A stretch of DNA of 64,000 bases from Arthrobacter citreus (GTDB lineage: Bacteria; Actinomycetota; Actinomycetes; Actinomycetales; Micrococcaceae). The stretch is from the NCBI RefSeq assembly GCF_038405225.1, contig NZ_CP151657.1:992001-1056000 (forward strand). Reading direction: 5' to 3'. The position numbers and the translations under genes are program-made. Numbering within the stretch: the stretch's first letter is position 1; the number at the start of each line of letters is the position of its first letter. The notes beneath the pieces are model-generated. The model saw nothing but the letters and a program-made list of their open reading frames with translations, was not told the origin of the DNA and searched no databases. Shown here piece by piece: positions 53,804-64,000 of the stretch.

Positions 53804-55001
53804 ATGTTGCGTTGGTTGACCGCCGGTGAGTCCCATGGGCCTGCACTGGTAGGAATAGTTGAGGGCGTCCCTGCGGGCGTCGAAGTGAACACTGCCATGA
53901 TCCAGGAGGCACTGGCGCGCCGCCGGCTTGGCTACGGGCGCGGTGCGCGGATGAAGTTTGAACAGGATGCGGTCCGCATCCTCGGGGGAGTCCGGCACGG
54001 ACTCACCCAGGGCGGACCCGTGGCCATCGAGGTGGGCAACACCGAATGGCCCAAGTGGCAGCAGGTCATGTCGCCGGATCCGGTGGACCCGGCCCTGCTC
54101 GCCGAATCCGCCCGGAACGCCCCGCTCACCCGGCCGCGGCCCGGACACGCTGACTTCACCGGAATGCAGAAGTACGGTTTTGATGAAGCCCGTCCCGTGC
54201 TGGAGCGTGCCAGTGCGCGGGAAACGGCCGCCCGCGTGGCGCTGGGGGCAGTGGCGTCCTCGTTCCTGAAGTCGCTGGGCATTTCCCTGGTCTCGCACAC
54301 CGTGAGCATTGCCGGAGTTGGCAGCCCCGAAGGCTCCGCCATTCCGGGTGCCGGCGACGTCGCCGCCCTCGACGCGGATCCGATGCGCTGCTTCAACGCC
54401 GATGTTTCGGCCGCCATGGTGGCCGAGGTGGACGCGGCCCACAAGGACGGTGAGACGCTGGGCGGTGTCGTGGAGGTTGTGGCCTACGGCCTTCCGCCGG
54501 GACTGGGCAGCTACACGCACTGGGACCGCCGCCTTGATGCGCGGATCGCCGGCGCGCTGATGGGGATCCAGGCCATCAAGGGCGTGGAAATCGGTGACGG
54601 CTTCCTCACTGCGGCACGCCGCGGTTCAGCCGCACACGACGAAATCCTCCAGGACGCCGACGGCCGCGTGGTCCGCTCCGGGAACCGCGCCGGAGGCATC
54701 GAAGGCGGCATGAGCATTGGCGAGGTCCTGCGGGTCCGCGCAGCCATGAAACCCATCGCCACCGTTCCGCACGCGCTGCAGACCGTTGACGTCAGCACCG
54801 GCGAGCCGGCCCGCGCCCATCACCAGCGCTCCGACGTATGCGCCGTTCCCGCCGCCGGCGTGGTGGCCGAAGCAATGGTTGCCCTGGTGCTGGCCGAAGC
54901 CGTCACCGAGAAGTTCGGCGGCGATTCCCTGGCCGAAACGGCACGGAACCTGCGGTCCTACCTGGAGAACATTCCGGGTGCCCTGGAATCGGCTGGCACC
55001 A

Positions 55002-55018
<17 letters not shown>
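53804..55018 (+). CDS. aroC: Chorismate synthase
   Basis: Last step of the shikimate pathway, needing reduced FMN. 404 aa: [26 protein letters not shown] at the N-terminus, [16 protein letters not shown] near 39, [40 protein letters not shown] near 110-150, and [26 protein letters not shown] near 293. ATG at 53804, 32 bases after aroE. Its end overlaps aroK by 17 bases. Confidence 0.97.
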
Positions 55019-56661
<1,643 letters not shown>

Positions 56662-56675
56662 CTGCCAGGAGCAGG

Positions 56676-56681
56676 TAGAAT
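56676..56681 (+). promoter_or_regulatory. -10 box of efp
   Basis: TAGAAT; transcript start near 56688, leader about 42 bases with AAAGAGAAA before the GTG. No good -35. Confidence 0.5.
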
Positions 56682-56729
56682 GGTCGACGGACTTAAAACG
56701 AAACCAGGCGAATCAACGAAAGAGAAACT

Positions 56730-57293
56730 GTGGCGACGACCAACGACATCAAGAACGGCACCGTGCTGAAGCTTGAAGGCAACCTTTGGAGCATCATCGA
56801 GTTCCAGCACGTGAAGCCGGGCAAGGGTGGTGCGTTTGTTCGGACCAAGATGCGCAACGTGCGTTCGGGCAAGGTTGTCGACAAGACGTTCAACGCCGGC
56901 ATCAAGATCGAAACTGCCAGCGTTGACCGCCGTGATTACCAGTACCTGTACCAGGACGGCGACGACTACGTCTTCATGGACACCTCCGATTACGATCAGC
57001 TGACCGTACCGGGCACCATTGTGGGCGACAACGCCAACTTCATGCTCGAGTCCATGATGGTGACGATCGCCATCCACGAGGGTTCCCCGCTGTACATCGA
57101 GCTTCCCCCGTCCGTGGTTCTGGAAATCACGTACACGGAGCCGGGCCTGCAGGGCGACCGCTCCACCGGCGGCACCAAGCCTGCCACCGTGGAGACCGGC
57201 TACGAGATTCAGGTTCCGCTGTTCCTGGAACAGGGCACCAAGGTCAAGGTAGATACCCGCAACGGCGATTATTTGGGACGCGTTAACGAGTGA
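56730..57293 (+). CDS. efp: Translation elongation factor P
   Basis: Helps ribosomes through proline stretches. 187 aa, three beta-barrel domains. The loop that is modified in other bacteria reads [15 protein letters not shown] with Lys at the tip (near residue 32). Family ending [31 protein letters not shown] start at 56730. The stop overlaps the nusB start (GTGA). Confidence 0.97.
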   Translation: MATTNDIKNGTVLKLEGNLWSIIEFQHVKPGKGGAFVRTKMRNVRSGKVVDKTFNAGIKIETASVDRRDYQYLYQDGDDYVFMDTSDYDQLTVPGTIVGDNANFMLESMMVTIAIHEGSPLYIELPPSVVLEITYTEPGLQGDRSTGGTKPATVETGYEIQVPLFLEQGTKVKVDTRNGDYLGRVNE

Positions 57294-57700
57294 GCGCACG
57301 CACTAAGGCCCGGACACGGGCACTGGAAGTTCTGTTTGAAGCTGAACAACGTTCAGCGTCGGTCTTTGACATGATCAAGGCACGCCGGGAACAGACCGAT
57401 CAGACGATCAACCCCTACACCCTTGAACTGGTGGAGGGTGTGGTTTCCAAGCAGGAAACCATCGACGAGTTCCTGGGCACGTACTCCCAGGGCTGGCCGC
57501 TGGAGCGCATGCCTTCCGTGGACCGCATCATCCTGCGGATCGGGACCTGGGAACTGCTGTACAACGACGACGTCCCGGACAAGGTGGCGATCAGCGAGGC
57601 TGTTGAGCTCGCCAAGACCCTGTCCACGGACGAGTCGCCGTCGTTTGTGAACGGGCTGCTGAGCCGGCTTCACCAGCTCAAGCCGTCACTGCTGGCCTGA
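57290..57700 (+). CDS. nusB: Transcription antitermination factor NusB
   Basis: With S10 it binds boxA of rRNA transcripts. 136 aa, all-helical: [19 protein letters not shown] at the N-terminus, [81 protein letters not shown], the classic NusB pattern. GTG start overlapping efp. Confidence 0.96.
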   Translation: MSARTKARTRALEVLFEAEQRSASVFDMIKARREQTDQTINPYTLELVEGVVSKQETIDEFLGTYSQGWPLERMPSVDRIILRIGTWELLYNDDVPDKVAISEAVELAKTLSTDESPSFVNGLLSRLHQLKPSLLA

Positions 57701-57733
57701 GCCTTTTAGGTCGGACCGTTCTGAACTGATGGA

Positions 57734-57772
57734 AACCCGCCCGGGACACTCACGTGTCCCGGGCGGGTTTTT
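57734..57772. terminator. Strong bidirectional terminator
   Basis: A perfect 16-bp stem (57734-57749 with 57754-57769), 4-base loop, then TTTTT on the plus strand and AAA before the stem for the minus strand. It lies between convergent nusB and the PrsW gene, 33 bases after nusB and 6 before the PrsW stop. Confidence 0.93.
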
Positions 57773-57778
57773 GCGTTG

Positions 57779-59023
57779 TCAGAGGCCTCCGGCGCGGGCC
57801 AGCATCAGGGTGCGCGTGCGGGTGAGCGCCTGAAGCAGCGTCTGCTCGGCGGCCTGGTTGGCCGGAACGTTGCGTCCGGCAGCGATCTGCTGGCGCGTCA
57901 GCGCAAGCCTGGTGGCTTCCCGGATAAAGCTCTTCATGGTGCTGCGTGCGCCAAATTGCCCCGCCCACGCCATCGCCTGGTGCCGGCCGGCACGCGTGGA
58001 AAGCATCAGGACCTCCGCCGGGGTGAACCATCCCGCCGCGGCATATTCGCCCAGCCGCTGCCGGGTCAGCCGCTGTTCGGCGCGCCGCAGCAGCACGACG
58101 CCGGTCACGGCCAGCGCAAACAGCGGCACCTGCAGCAGGAAATAAAACAGGAAGAAGCTGCCCGCCACCAGCGCCGTTCCGCCGTTCCAGAACATGTGGC
58201 CTCCAATGGCCGCAGCCAGGCCCAGCAGGAAGCCGGCGGTGATGCGCAGCGCACCTCCCCGCCGCACGGCGAGCCCAAGCCCCACTCCAATGGCGGAGGT
58301 GAACAGCACATGAGCGAACGGGGAGAACAGGCCCCGGAGGACAAAGACGAAGCCCAGCTCCGCACCGAGTCCGCCGTCGGAAATCAGGGCCGAACCGAAG
58401 TACAGGATGTTCTCGGTGAAGGCGAAGCCTGCCGCCACGGTGCCGGCATAGACAATCCCGTCCACCGGGCCGTCAAAGTGGCTGCGCCGCACAAACACCA
58501 GGAGCAGGACCCCGAGTCCTTTGGCGGTTTCCTCGACCAGCGGCGCTTCCAGGACCGGCCCGATGAACTCCGGGGCCAGCCCGGGAAACAGGCTGTACAG
58601 GGCTCCGGCCACAGAGGGGCCCACGAGCAGCGTGATGCCCACCGAAATGCCGGCACCCCACAGGAACGCAAAGAGGAGCGCCGAGCGCGGTTCGGGCTCC
58701 CACCGGTCCACCCAGCTCAGACCCAGCAGGCAAATGCCCAGCGGCACCAGCGCCAGGATCCCGCACAGCAGGAAGGCAACGGTTCCCAGCCGCCACCACA
58801 GGAACCAGGCCACCAGCAGCAGGACCAGCGCCGCACCGATGATCAGCAGGACGGTTACCGCCGTACCGGTGCGTCCGCGGGGCTGGGTGGAGAACAGCGG
58901 CTGGACCGGGACGGGTCCGTGTCCGGGCGGCTGGAGCCGGGCCGGGCCGGGTGCAGCACCGTGGGGAGTTAGGGGGACGGCCCCGTTCCGGCCGGCAGGG
59001 TTGTCGGGGAAGGGTCCGCTCAT
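57779..59023 (-). CDS. PrsW family intramembrane metalloprotease
   Basis: 414 aa. A Pro-rich cytoplasmic tail (first 55 residues), then about eight to nine helices. PrsW motifs: EExxK in APLVEETAKGLGVLL, FxxxE in AGFAFTENILYFG, and HxxxT in FSPFAHVLFTSAIG. The Bacillus founder member cleaves the anti-sigma factor RsiW; the target here is unknown and no sigma factor gene is near. ATG at 59023; an upstream in-frame ATG 18-21 bases earlier is possible. Confidence 0.87.
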   Translation of the reverse strand: MSGPFPDNPAGRNGAVPLTPHGAAPGPARLQPPGHGPVPVQPLFSTQPRGRTGTAVTVLLIIGAALVLLLVAWFLWWRLGTVAFLLCGILALVPLGICLLGLSWVDRWEPEPRSALLFAFLWGAGISVGITLLVGPSVAGALYSLFPGLAPEFIGPVLEAPLVEETAKGLGVLLLVFVRRSHFDGPVDGIVYAGTVAAGFAFTENILYFGSALISDGGLGAELGFVFVLRGLFSPFAHVLFTSAIGVGLGLAVRRGGALRITAGFLLGLAAAIGGHMFWNGGTALVAGSFFLFYFLLQVPLFALAVTGVVLLRRAEQRLTRQRLGEYAAAGWFTPAEVLMLSTRAGRHQAMAWAGQFGARSTMKSFIREATRLALTRQQIAAGRNVPANQAAEQTLLQALTRTRTLMLARAGGL

Positions 59024-59184
59024 GGGGCTGTGCCTGTCATAGGGCAACACTATGAGTAAAAACCCGCAGCGGTTCCGAACACGGCCGCACTGGGGATGAA
59101 AAGTGCCAGGCTGTCCGGCTGTGCGCCGCTCCTGCTCCGCCCGCCGCCGGACGTCACAGAGCGGGCCCCAGGCCGGTGCTGTGA

Positions 59185-59190
59185 TAGCTT
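59185..59190 (+). promoter_or_regulatory. -10 box of the pyr operon
   Basis: TAGCTT; the transcript would start near 59197 and give a leader of about 52 bases that contains the PyrR loop. The -35 is not clear. Confidence 0.45.
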
Positions 59191-59213
59191 GAAACCGCAT
59201 TCACCCTTTAAAT

Positions 59214-59240
59214 TCCGTCCTGTGAGGCGGGGAAGGAGGA
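59214..59240 (+). promoter_or_regulatory. PyrR binding loop ahead of the pyrR ribosome binding site
   Basis: TCCTGTGAGGC (59218-59228) matches the PyrR loop consensus TCCNGNGAGGC exactly and is flanked by CCG and CGG that can close it. The ribosome binding site GGAGGA (59235-59240) follows within 7 bases. In mycobacteria PyrR bound to this kind of loop blocks translation when UMP is plentiful. No attenuator terminator is visible, which fits translational control. Confidence 0.75.
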
Positions 59241-59248
59241 GGCAGAAT

Positions 59249-59830
59249 ATGGACTTGTCCAACCCGCCGGGCGCACCCGCGCCCGCACGCACCGTTCTGG
59301 CTTCAGCTGATATTGACCGCGCGCTTACCCGGATTGCCCACGAAATCCTGGAAGCCAACAAAGGGGCCTCGGACCTCGTCCTGATGGGCATTCCGCGCAG
59401 GGGCTACCCCCTCGCCCGCCGGCTGGCCGACAAAATTGCCGCCGCAGACCCATCGGTGGACCCCGCCGCCATCGTCGGGCAGCTGGACGTCACCATGTTC
59501 CGTGACGATCTGGCCCGCCAGCCCACCCGCACGCCCCACGCCACCAAAGTTCCGCTGTCCGGAATTGATGACAAAGTGGTGGTCCTCGTTGACGACGTCC
59601 TGTATTCCGGCCGGACCATCCGCGCCGCCCTGGACGCGCTGGTGGATTTGGGCCGCCCCCGTGTTGTCCGGCTCGCCGTGCTGGTGGACCGCGGACACCG
59701 CGAACTGCCCATCCGGGCTGACCACGTGGGCAAGAACCTGCCCACCGCCATCGTGGAAAAAGTCCGCGTGCATCTGCGGGAAACCGACACCCCGGCCGTA
59801 GACGAAGTTGTCATCGAGGGCACCCTGTGA
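59249..59830 (+). CDS. pyrR: PyrR, pyr operon regulator / uracil phosphoribosyltransferase
   Basis: RNA-binding repressor of pyrimidine genes with a phosphoribosyltransferase fold. 193 aa: [21 protein letters not shown] near 17-37, [15 protein letters not shown] near 47, the PRPP loop [21 protein letters not shown] near 107-127, and [25 protein letters not shown] at 59249 with a GGAGGAGG ribosome binding site. It overlaps pyrB by 4 bases. Confidence 0.95.
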   Translation: MDLSNPPGAPAPARTVLASADIDRALTRIAHEILEANKGASDLVLMGIPRRGYPLARRLADKIAAADPSVDPAAIVGQLDVTMFRDDLARQPTRTPHATKVPLSGIDDKVVVLVDDVLYSGRTIRAALDALVDLGRPRVVRLAVLVDRGHRELPIRADHVGKNLPTAIVEKVRVHLRETDTPAVDEVVIEGTL

Positions 59831-60825
59831 GGCATCTGCTGTCCACCCGGGACCTCAGCCGGGACGACGCCATGGCCATCCTGGACACCGCCGAGCAAAT
59901 GGCGGCGGTGTCGCAGCGCGAGGTCAAAAAACTGCCCGCACTGCGCGGCCGGACCGTGGTCAACCTCTTCTTCGAGGACTCCACCCGGACCCGGATCTCC
60001 TTTGAAGCCGCCGCCAAGCGCCTGTCCGCGGACGTCATCAACTTCTCCGCCAAGGGCTCCTCGGTGTCCAAGGGCGAGTCGCTGAAGGACACCGCGCAGA
60101 CGCTGGAAGCCATCGGAGCGGACGCCGTCGTGATCCGGCACGGATCCTCCGGAGCTCCGGCACGGCTTGCCGGCTCCGGCTGGATCAGCGCCGCGGTGCT
60201 CAACGCCGGAGACGGCACGCACGAGCACCCCACACAGGCGCTGCTGGACGCCTTCACCATGCGCCGGCACTGGGCGCGGCTGCACGGCACCGCCTCCACC
60301 GGAAGCGACCTCACCGGCATGCACGTGGTAATCGTGGGCGATGTCCTGCACTCACGGGTGGCCCGCTCCGATCTGTGGCTGCTGCGCACGCTCGGTGCCA
60401 CCGTCACGCTGGTGGCCCCGCCCACCCTGCTGCCCTTCGGCGTCGAGTCCTGGCCCTGCAACGTCAGTTACGACCTGGACGCCGCACTGGAAACCGGACC
60501 CGACGCCGTCATGATGCTGCGCGTGCAGGGCGAACGGATGCACTCAGCCTTCTTCCCCTCGGTGCGCGAGTACTCCCGCCGGTGGGGATTCGACGACGTC
60601 CGGCTGGACCGGCTGGACACCCTGGGCCTCAAAGACACCATCCTGCTGCACCCGGGTCCGATGAACCGCGGACTGGAAATTTCCTCCCGTGCGGCGGATT
60701 CGCCGCGGGCCACCATCCTTGAGCAGGTCAGCAACGGCGTGTCCGTCCGCATGGCCGCCCTTTACCTTCTGCTGTCCGGTGAAAACACCCCGGCCGGCAC
60801 CGCCACCTTGGAGAACGCACAGTGA
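59827..60825 (+). CDS. pyrB: Aspartate carbamoyltransferase catalytic subunit
   Basis: Commits carbamoyl phosphate to pyrimidines. 332 aa: carbamoyl-phosphate motif [21 protein letters not shown] near 49-69, [12 protein letters not shown] near 82, [18 protein letters not shown] near 128, aspartate site LRVQGERM near 232, and [11 protein letters not shown] near 277. No pyrI regulatory subunit is nearby. GTG start within the pyrR stop. Confidence 0.97.
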   Translation: MRHLLSTRDLSRDDAMAILDTAEQMAAVSQREVKKLPALRGRTVVNLFFEDSTRTRISFEAAAKRLSADVINFSAKGSSVSKGESLKDTAQTLEAIGADAVVIRHGSSGAPARLAGSGWISAAVLNAGDGTHEHPTQALLDAFTMRRHWARLHGTASTGSDLTGMHVVIVGDVLHSRVARSDLWLLRTLGATVTLVAPPTLLPFGVESWPCNVSYDLDAALETGPDAVMMLRVQGERMHSAFFPSVREYSRRWGFDDVRLDRLDTLGLKDTILLHPGPMNRGLEISSRAADSPRATILEQVSNGVSVRMAALYLLLSGENTPAGTATLENAQ

Positions 60826-62186
60826 ACATGCAAAACCCGAACGGTCCCGCAGCGGCCGGAACCTACCTGATCCGCAACGCATCGATCCTGGGCCGGGACA
60901 CGGCCGACCTGCTGATTCACGGCGGCATGATCACCGCCGTCGGCCCGGCGCTGGACGCCCCGGAAGACGCCGTCGTCATCGATGCCGCCGGCCTGATCGC
61001 GCTGTCCGGCATGGTGGACCTGCACACCCACCTGCGCGAACCCGGCCGCGAAGACGCCGAGACCGTGGAAACCGGCACCCGCGCCGCAGCCCTCGGGGGA
61101 TTCACCGCAGTGCACGCCATGGCCAACTCCAACCCGGTTGCTGACACGGCCGGCGTCGTGGAACAGGTCCACAGCCTGGGCCGCCGGTCCGGCTGGGTGG
61201 ACGTGCGCCCGGTCGGCGCCGTGACGGTGGGCCTGGAGGGGGAGCGGCTGGCGGAACTCGGTGCCATGGCCGACTCCCGCGCCCAGGTCCGCGTCTTCTC
61301 CGATGACGGCAAATGCGTCTCCGATCCGGTGCTCATGCGCCGTGCCCTGGAATACGTCAAAGCGTTTGACGGCGTCATCGCCCAGCACGCCCAGGAACCC
61401 CGCCTGACCGAAGGCGCCCAAATGAACGAGGGCGACGTCAGCGCCGTCCTGGGCCTGGCCGGATGGCCGGCCGTGGCCGAGGAATCGATCATTGCCCGTG
61501 ACGTGCTGCTGGCGCAGCACACCGGATCCCGCCTGCACGTCTGCCACGTGTCCACCGCCGGGTCCGTGGAAATCATCCGCTGGGCCAAGGAACGGGGCAT
61601 CAGCGTCACCGCCGAAGTCACCCCGCACCACCTGCTGCTCACCGATGACCTGGTGAGCAGCTACAACCCGGTCTACAAGGTCAACCCGCCGCTGCGCACC
61701 GCCGCCGACGTCGAGGCGCTGCGCCGTGGCCTCGCCGACGGCACCATCGACATTGTCGGAACTGACCACGCCCCGCATCCCTCCGAGCACAAGGAATGCG
61801 AGTGGGCGCAGGCGGCCATGGGCATGACCGGACTGGAAACCGCGCTTTCGGTCATCCAGCACGCCATGATCGACACCGGACTGATGGACTGGGAGGGCTT
61901 CGCCCGCGTGACTTCCATCACCCCCGCAGCCATCGGCGCCGTTCAAACACAGGGCCGGCCGCTTGCTGCCGGTGAACCCGCCAACGTCATATTGGTGAAC
62001 CCGTCTGCGCGCCGCACGGTGGACCCGAATAAGATGGCTTCAAAGGGACGTAACTCACCATTTGCCGGTATGGAACTGCCCGGCGTGGTGCAGGCCACCT
62101 TCTTCGCCGGTCATCCCACGGTCCTGGATGCCGCCCTCAACACACCTCACCCCGTTTCCACAGAGGAGTCCGCATGGACCGCGTGA
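60822..62186 (+). CDS. pyrC: Dihydroorotase
   Basis: Class I dihydroorotase, cyclising carbamoyl aspartate. 454 aa: metal motif [13 protein letters not shown] near 66-78, VFSDDGKCV near 165, [16 protein letters not shown] near 188, [11 protein letters not shown] near 240, and [16 protein letters not shown] near 308 with the catalytic Asp. GTG at 60822 overlaps pyrB; ATG at 60828 is an alternative start. Confidence 0.96.
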   Translation: MNMQNPNGPAAAGTYLIRNASILGRDTADLLIHGGMITAVGPALDAPEDAVVIDAAGLIALSGMVDLHTHLREPGREDAETVETGTRAAALGGFTAVHAMANSNPVADTAGVVEQVHSLGRRSGWVDVRPVGAVTVGLEGERLAELGAMADSRAQVRVFSDDGKCVSDPVLMRRALEYVKAFDGVIAQHAQEPRLTEGAQMNEGDVSAVLGLAGWPAVAEESIIARDVLLAQHTGSRLHVCHVSTAGSVEIIRWAKERGISVTAEVTPHHLLLTDDLVSSYNPVYKVNPPLRTAADVEALRRGLADGTIDIVGTDHAPHPSEHKECEWAQAAMGMTGLETALSVIQHAMIDTGLMDWEGFARVTSITPAAIGAVQTQGRPLAAGEPANVILVNPSARRTVDPNKMASKGRNSPFAGMELPGVVQATFFAGHPTVLDAALNTPHPVSTEESAWTA

Positions 62187-62692
62187 TATTCGCCCTGGGC
62201 CTGGTGGCCCTGATCGTCGTGCTCCTGGGCCTGTTCGCCCTGGGCTGGCGCGGGCGCCGCAAGCGCCAGCAGGGCGTACCGCGTCCCGTCCCCATGCCTG
62301 ACGGCCTGGAGGAACCCCGTTTCCAGGCCCTGGGCCAGTACGTCTGCACCACCACCGCAGGCGACTGGCTGGACCGGATTGCCGTCTACGGCCTGGGCGT
62401 CAAGTCCAATGCCACGGCAGCCGTCTTCGACGAGGGCCTGCTGATGGTCCGCAGCGGCGCCCCCGACGTGTGGATTCCCCGCCAGGACCTGGAAGCCGTC
62501 CGCCTGGAGCGCGGCATGGCCGGAAAGTTTGTCGAGAAGGAAGGGCTGGTCATTGTGACTTGGAAGCTCGGAACCACCGCGGTGGACACCGGCTTCCGCA
62601 CCCGCTCGGCCGAAGAAAAGACCCCCCTGGTATCAGCCATCACCGAAATCCTGCCGGCCGAACCGGCGGAAACAAGCGAGGAACAACTGTGA
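62174..62692 (+). CDS. PH-like membrane protein of the pyr operon
   Basis: 172 aa. One N-terminal membrane helix ([22 protein letters not shown], about 4-25), a basic stretch, then a PH-like beta domain ([61 protein letters not shown]). An equivalent gene lies between pyrC and carA in mycobacteria and other actinobacteria. Function unknown. It overlaps pyrC by 13 bases and carA by 4, so it is surely co-expressed with them. Confidence 0.82.
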   Translation: MDRVIFALGLVALIVVLLGLFALGWRGRRKRQQGVPRPVPMPDGLEEPRFQALGQYVCTTTAGDWLDRIAVYGLGVKSNATAAVFDEGLLMVRSGAPDVWIPRQDLEAVRLERGMAGKFVEKEGLVIVTWKLGTTAVDTGFRTRSAEEKTPLVSAITEILPAEPAETSEEQL

Positions 62693-63882
62693 CCGTGCAG
62701 CACACCCCCACCCCTACCGCAGCTGTTTTGATGCTTGAAGACGGACGGACCTTCCGCGGCCGCAGCTACGGAGCCCAGGGCACCGCCCTGGGCGAGGCCG
62801 TCTTTGCCACCGGCATGACCGGTTACCAGGAGACCATCACCGATCCCTCCTACGCCCGCCAGCTGGTGGTGCAGACTGCGCCGCATATCGGCAACACGGG
62901 CGTCAACACCGACGACGCCGAGTCCCGCCGCATCTGGGTGGCCGGCTACATTGTGCGCGACGCCGCCCGCCGCCCGTCGAACTGGCGCTCCGAGCGCACC
63001 CTGGATGAAGAGCTGGCGGCGCAGGGCGTCGTCGGCATCTCCGGCGTCGATACCCGCGCCGTGACCCGGCACCTGCGTGAGCGCGGTGCCATGAAGGCCG
63101 GCATTTTCTCCGGTGCTGCCGCGGACCGCCCGGATTCCGAGCTGCTGGCCGACGTGCTGGCGCAGGAGTCCATGGCCGGCGCCCGGCTGGCCGAAGAGGT
63201 CAGCGTCGAGGCCTCCTACGTCATCGAGCCCAACGACCATGGATGGGACGGCGAGCCCCGCTTCACCGTCGCCGCCCTGGATCTGGGCATCAAATCCATG
63301 ACGCCGGTGCGCTTTGCCGAGCGCGGCGTCCGCGTCCACGTCCTGCCCGCCTCCGCCACCCTCGAAGACGTCACCGCCCTGAACCCCGACGGCGTGTTCA
63401 TGTCCAACGGACCCGGCGACCCCGCCACCGCCGACGTGCAGGTGAACCTCCTCCGGGATGTGCTGGACACCGGCACCCCGTTCTTCGGCATCTGCTTCGG
63501 CAACCAGATCCTGGGGCGCGCCCTCGGCTTTGGCACCTACAAGCTGCGCTACGGCCACCGCGGCATCAACCAGCCGGTGATGGACCGGCGCACCGGCAAG
63601 GTGGAAATCACCAGCCAGAACCATGGCTTTGCCGTGGACGCCCCGCTGGACGGTCCGGTGACAGCTCCCGAGGCCCGCTTCGGACGGGTGGAGGTCAGCC
63701 ACGTGTCCCTGAACGACGACGTCGTGGAAGGCCTCGCCTGCCTGGACATCCCGGCCTTCTCCGTGCAGTACCACCCCGAGGCGGCGGCCGGCCCGCACGA
63801 CTCCGCCTACCTGTTTGACCGCTTCGTGGACCTCATGGACTCCACCAAGAACGCCGCCAGCAAGATCAAGGAATCGAACTAA
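62689..63882 (+). CDS. carA: Carbamoyl-phosphate synthase small subunit
   Basis: Glutaminase half of carbamoyl-phosphate synthase, feeding pyrimidines and arginine. 397 aa: [17 protein letters not shown] near 12, [20 protein letters not shown] near 43, then the class I amidotransferase domain with nucleophile Cys in [14 protein letters not shown] near 267 and His/Glu in [14 protein letters not shown] near 361. GTG at 62689 overlaps the previous stop (GTGA). Confidence 0.97.
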   Translation: MTVQHTPTPTAAVLMLEDGRTFRGRSYGAQGTALGEAVFATGMTGYQETITDPSYARQLVVQTAPHIGNTGVNTDDAESRRIWVAGYIVRDAARRPSNWRSERTLDEELAAQGVVGISGVDTRAVTRHLRERGAMKAGIFSGAAADRPDSELLADVLAQESMAGARLAEEVSVEASYVIEPNDHGWDGEPRFTVAALDLGIKSMTPVRFAERGVRVHVLPASATLEDVTALNPDGVFMSNGPGDPATADVQVNLLRDVLDTGTPFFGICFGNQILGRALGFGTYKLRYGHRGINQPVMDRRTGKVEITSQNHGFAVDAPLDGPVTAPEARFGRVEVSHVSLNDDVVEGLACLDIPAFSVQYHPEAAAGPHDSAYLFDRFVDLMDSTKNAASKIKESN

Positions 63883-64000
63883 TGCCCCGCAGAACCGATC
63901 TTAAGTCCGTCCTGGTTATCGGCTCCGGTCCGATCGTCATCGGCCAGGCCGCGGAATTCGACTACTCCGGCACCCAGGCGCTGCGCGTGCTGCGGGAGGA
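63882..64000 (+). CDS. carB: Carbamoyl-phosphate synthase large subunit, 5' part
   Basis: The first 39 codons only; the gene runs off the right edge. [33 protein letters not shown] is the family N-terminus with the first ATP-grasp approach. The ATG at 63882 shares one base with the carA stop. Confidence 0.95.
   Translation, partial: MPRRTDLKSVLVIGSGPIVIGQAAEFDYSGTQALRVLRE

Overview
The window is a stretch of housekeeping chromosome from a high-GC actinobacterium, most probably of the family Micrococcaceae (Arthrobacter or a close relative). I infer this from the high GC, the frequent GTG starts with 4-base GTGA overlaps, -10 boxes of the TANNNT type, several probably leaderless genes, and gene families and orders typical of Actinobacteria: thrS-HIT-PI-phosphate synthase-pdxS; pdxT-yebC-ruvCAB-yajC-secDF-relA; alaS-ruvX-mltG-aroE-aroC-aroK-aroB-efp-nusB; pyrR-pyrB-pyrC-PH protein-carA-carB. 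Species cannot be assigned without a search. I see no prophage, CRISPR array, rRNA or complete tRNA.

Layout. 1-5 kb is the accessory-looking part: a permuted CoA-transferase, a DUF2087 regulator, a decayed membrane-protein gene (frameshift plus truncation), a possible insertion-element scar and a DHA2 multidrug exporter. 4.8-8.8 kb is a DNA-damage cassette (DUF6504 protein and error-prone polymerase DnaE2) behind a PafBC-type promoter with a LexA box. 8.9-13.2 kb holds thrS, a HIT protein, PI-phosphate synthase and pdxS. 13.3-19.5 kb separates pdxS from pdxT and carries a GNAT protein, an M3 peptidase, a CapA-like lipoprotein and the GatD-MurT enzyme that amidates lipid II. 19.6-29.9 kb holds pdxT, yebC, ruvCAB, yajC-secD-secF and relA. 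29.9-39.1 kb is mixed: an orphan AbiEi-like gene, a DUF349 protein, a cyclophilin, hisS, a two-component pair, an adenine deaminase and an APC permease. 39.2-46.6 kb holds aspS, a flavin reductase-SRPBCC operon behind a SAM-IV riboswitch, PhzF, a nitronate monooxygenase, an acVLRF1 release factor and rarA. 46.8-57.7 kb holds rpsD, alaS-ruvX-mltG, the shikimate genes, efp and nusB. 57.8 kb to the end holds a PrsW protease and the pyrimidine operon, which runs off the edge in carB.

The regulatory DNA is the most informative part: a SAM-IV riboswitch with its promoter correctly placed, a dual PafBC/LexA SOS control region, a PyrR binding loop just ahead of the pyrR ribosome binding site, three TTCRTAAAACT repeats upstream of phzF, and about six genes whose -10 box lies 6-8 bases before the start codon. 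Notable absences are imuA/imuB beside dnaE2, patA/pimA beside PI-phosphate synthase, and the type II dehydroquinase between aroB and efp. All family assignments come from reading the sequence against remembered families; no database search was run.
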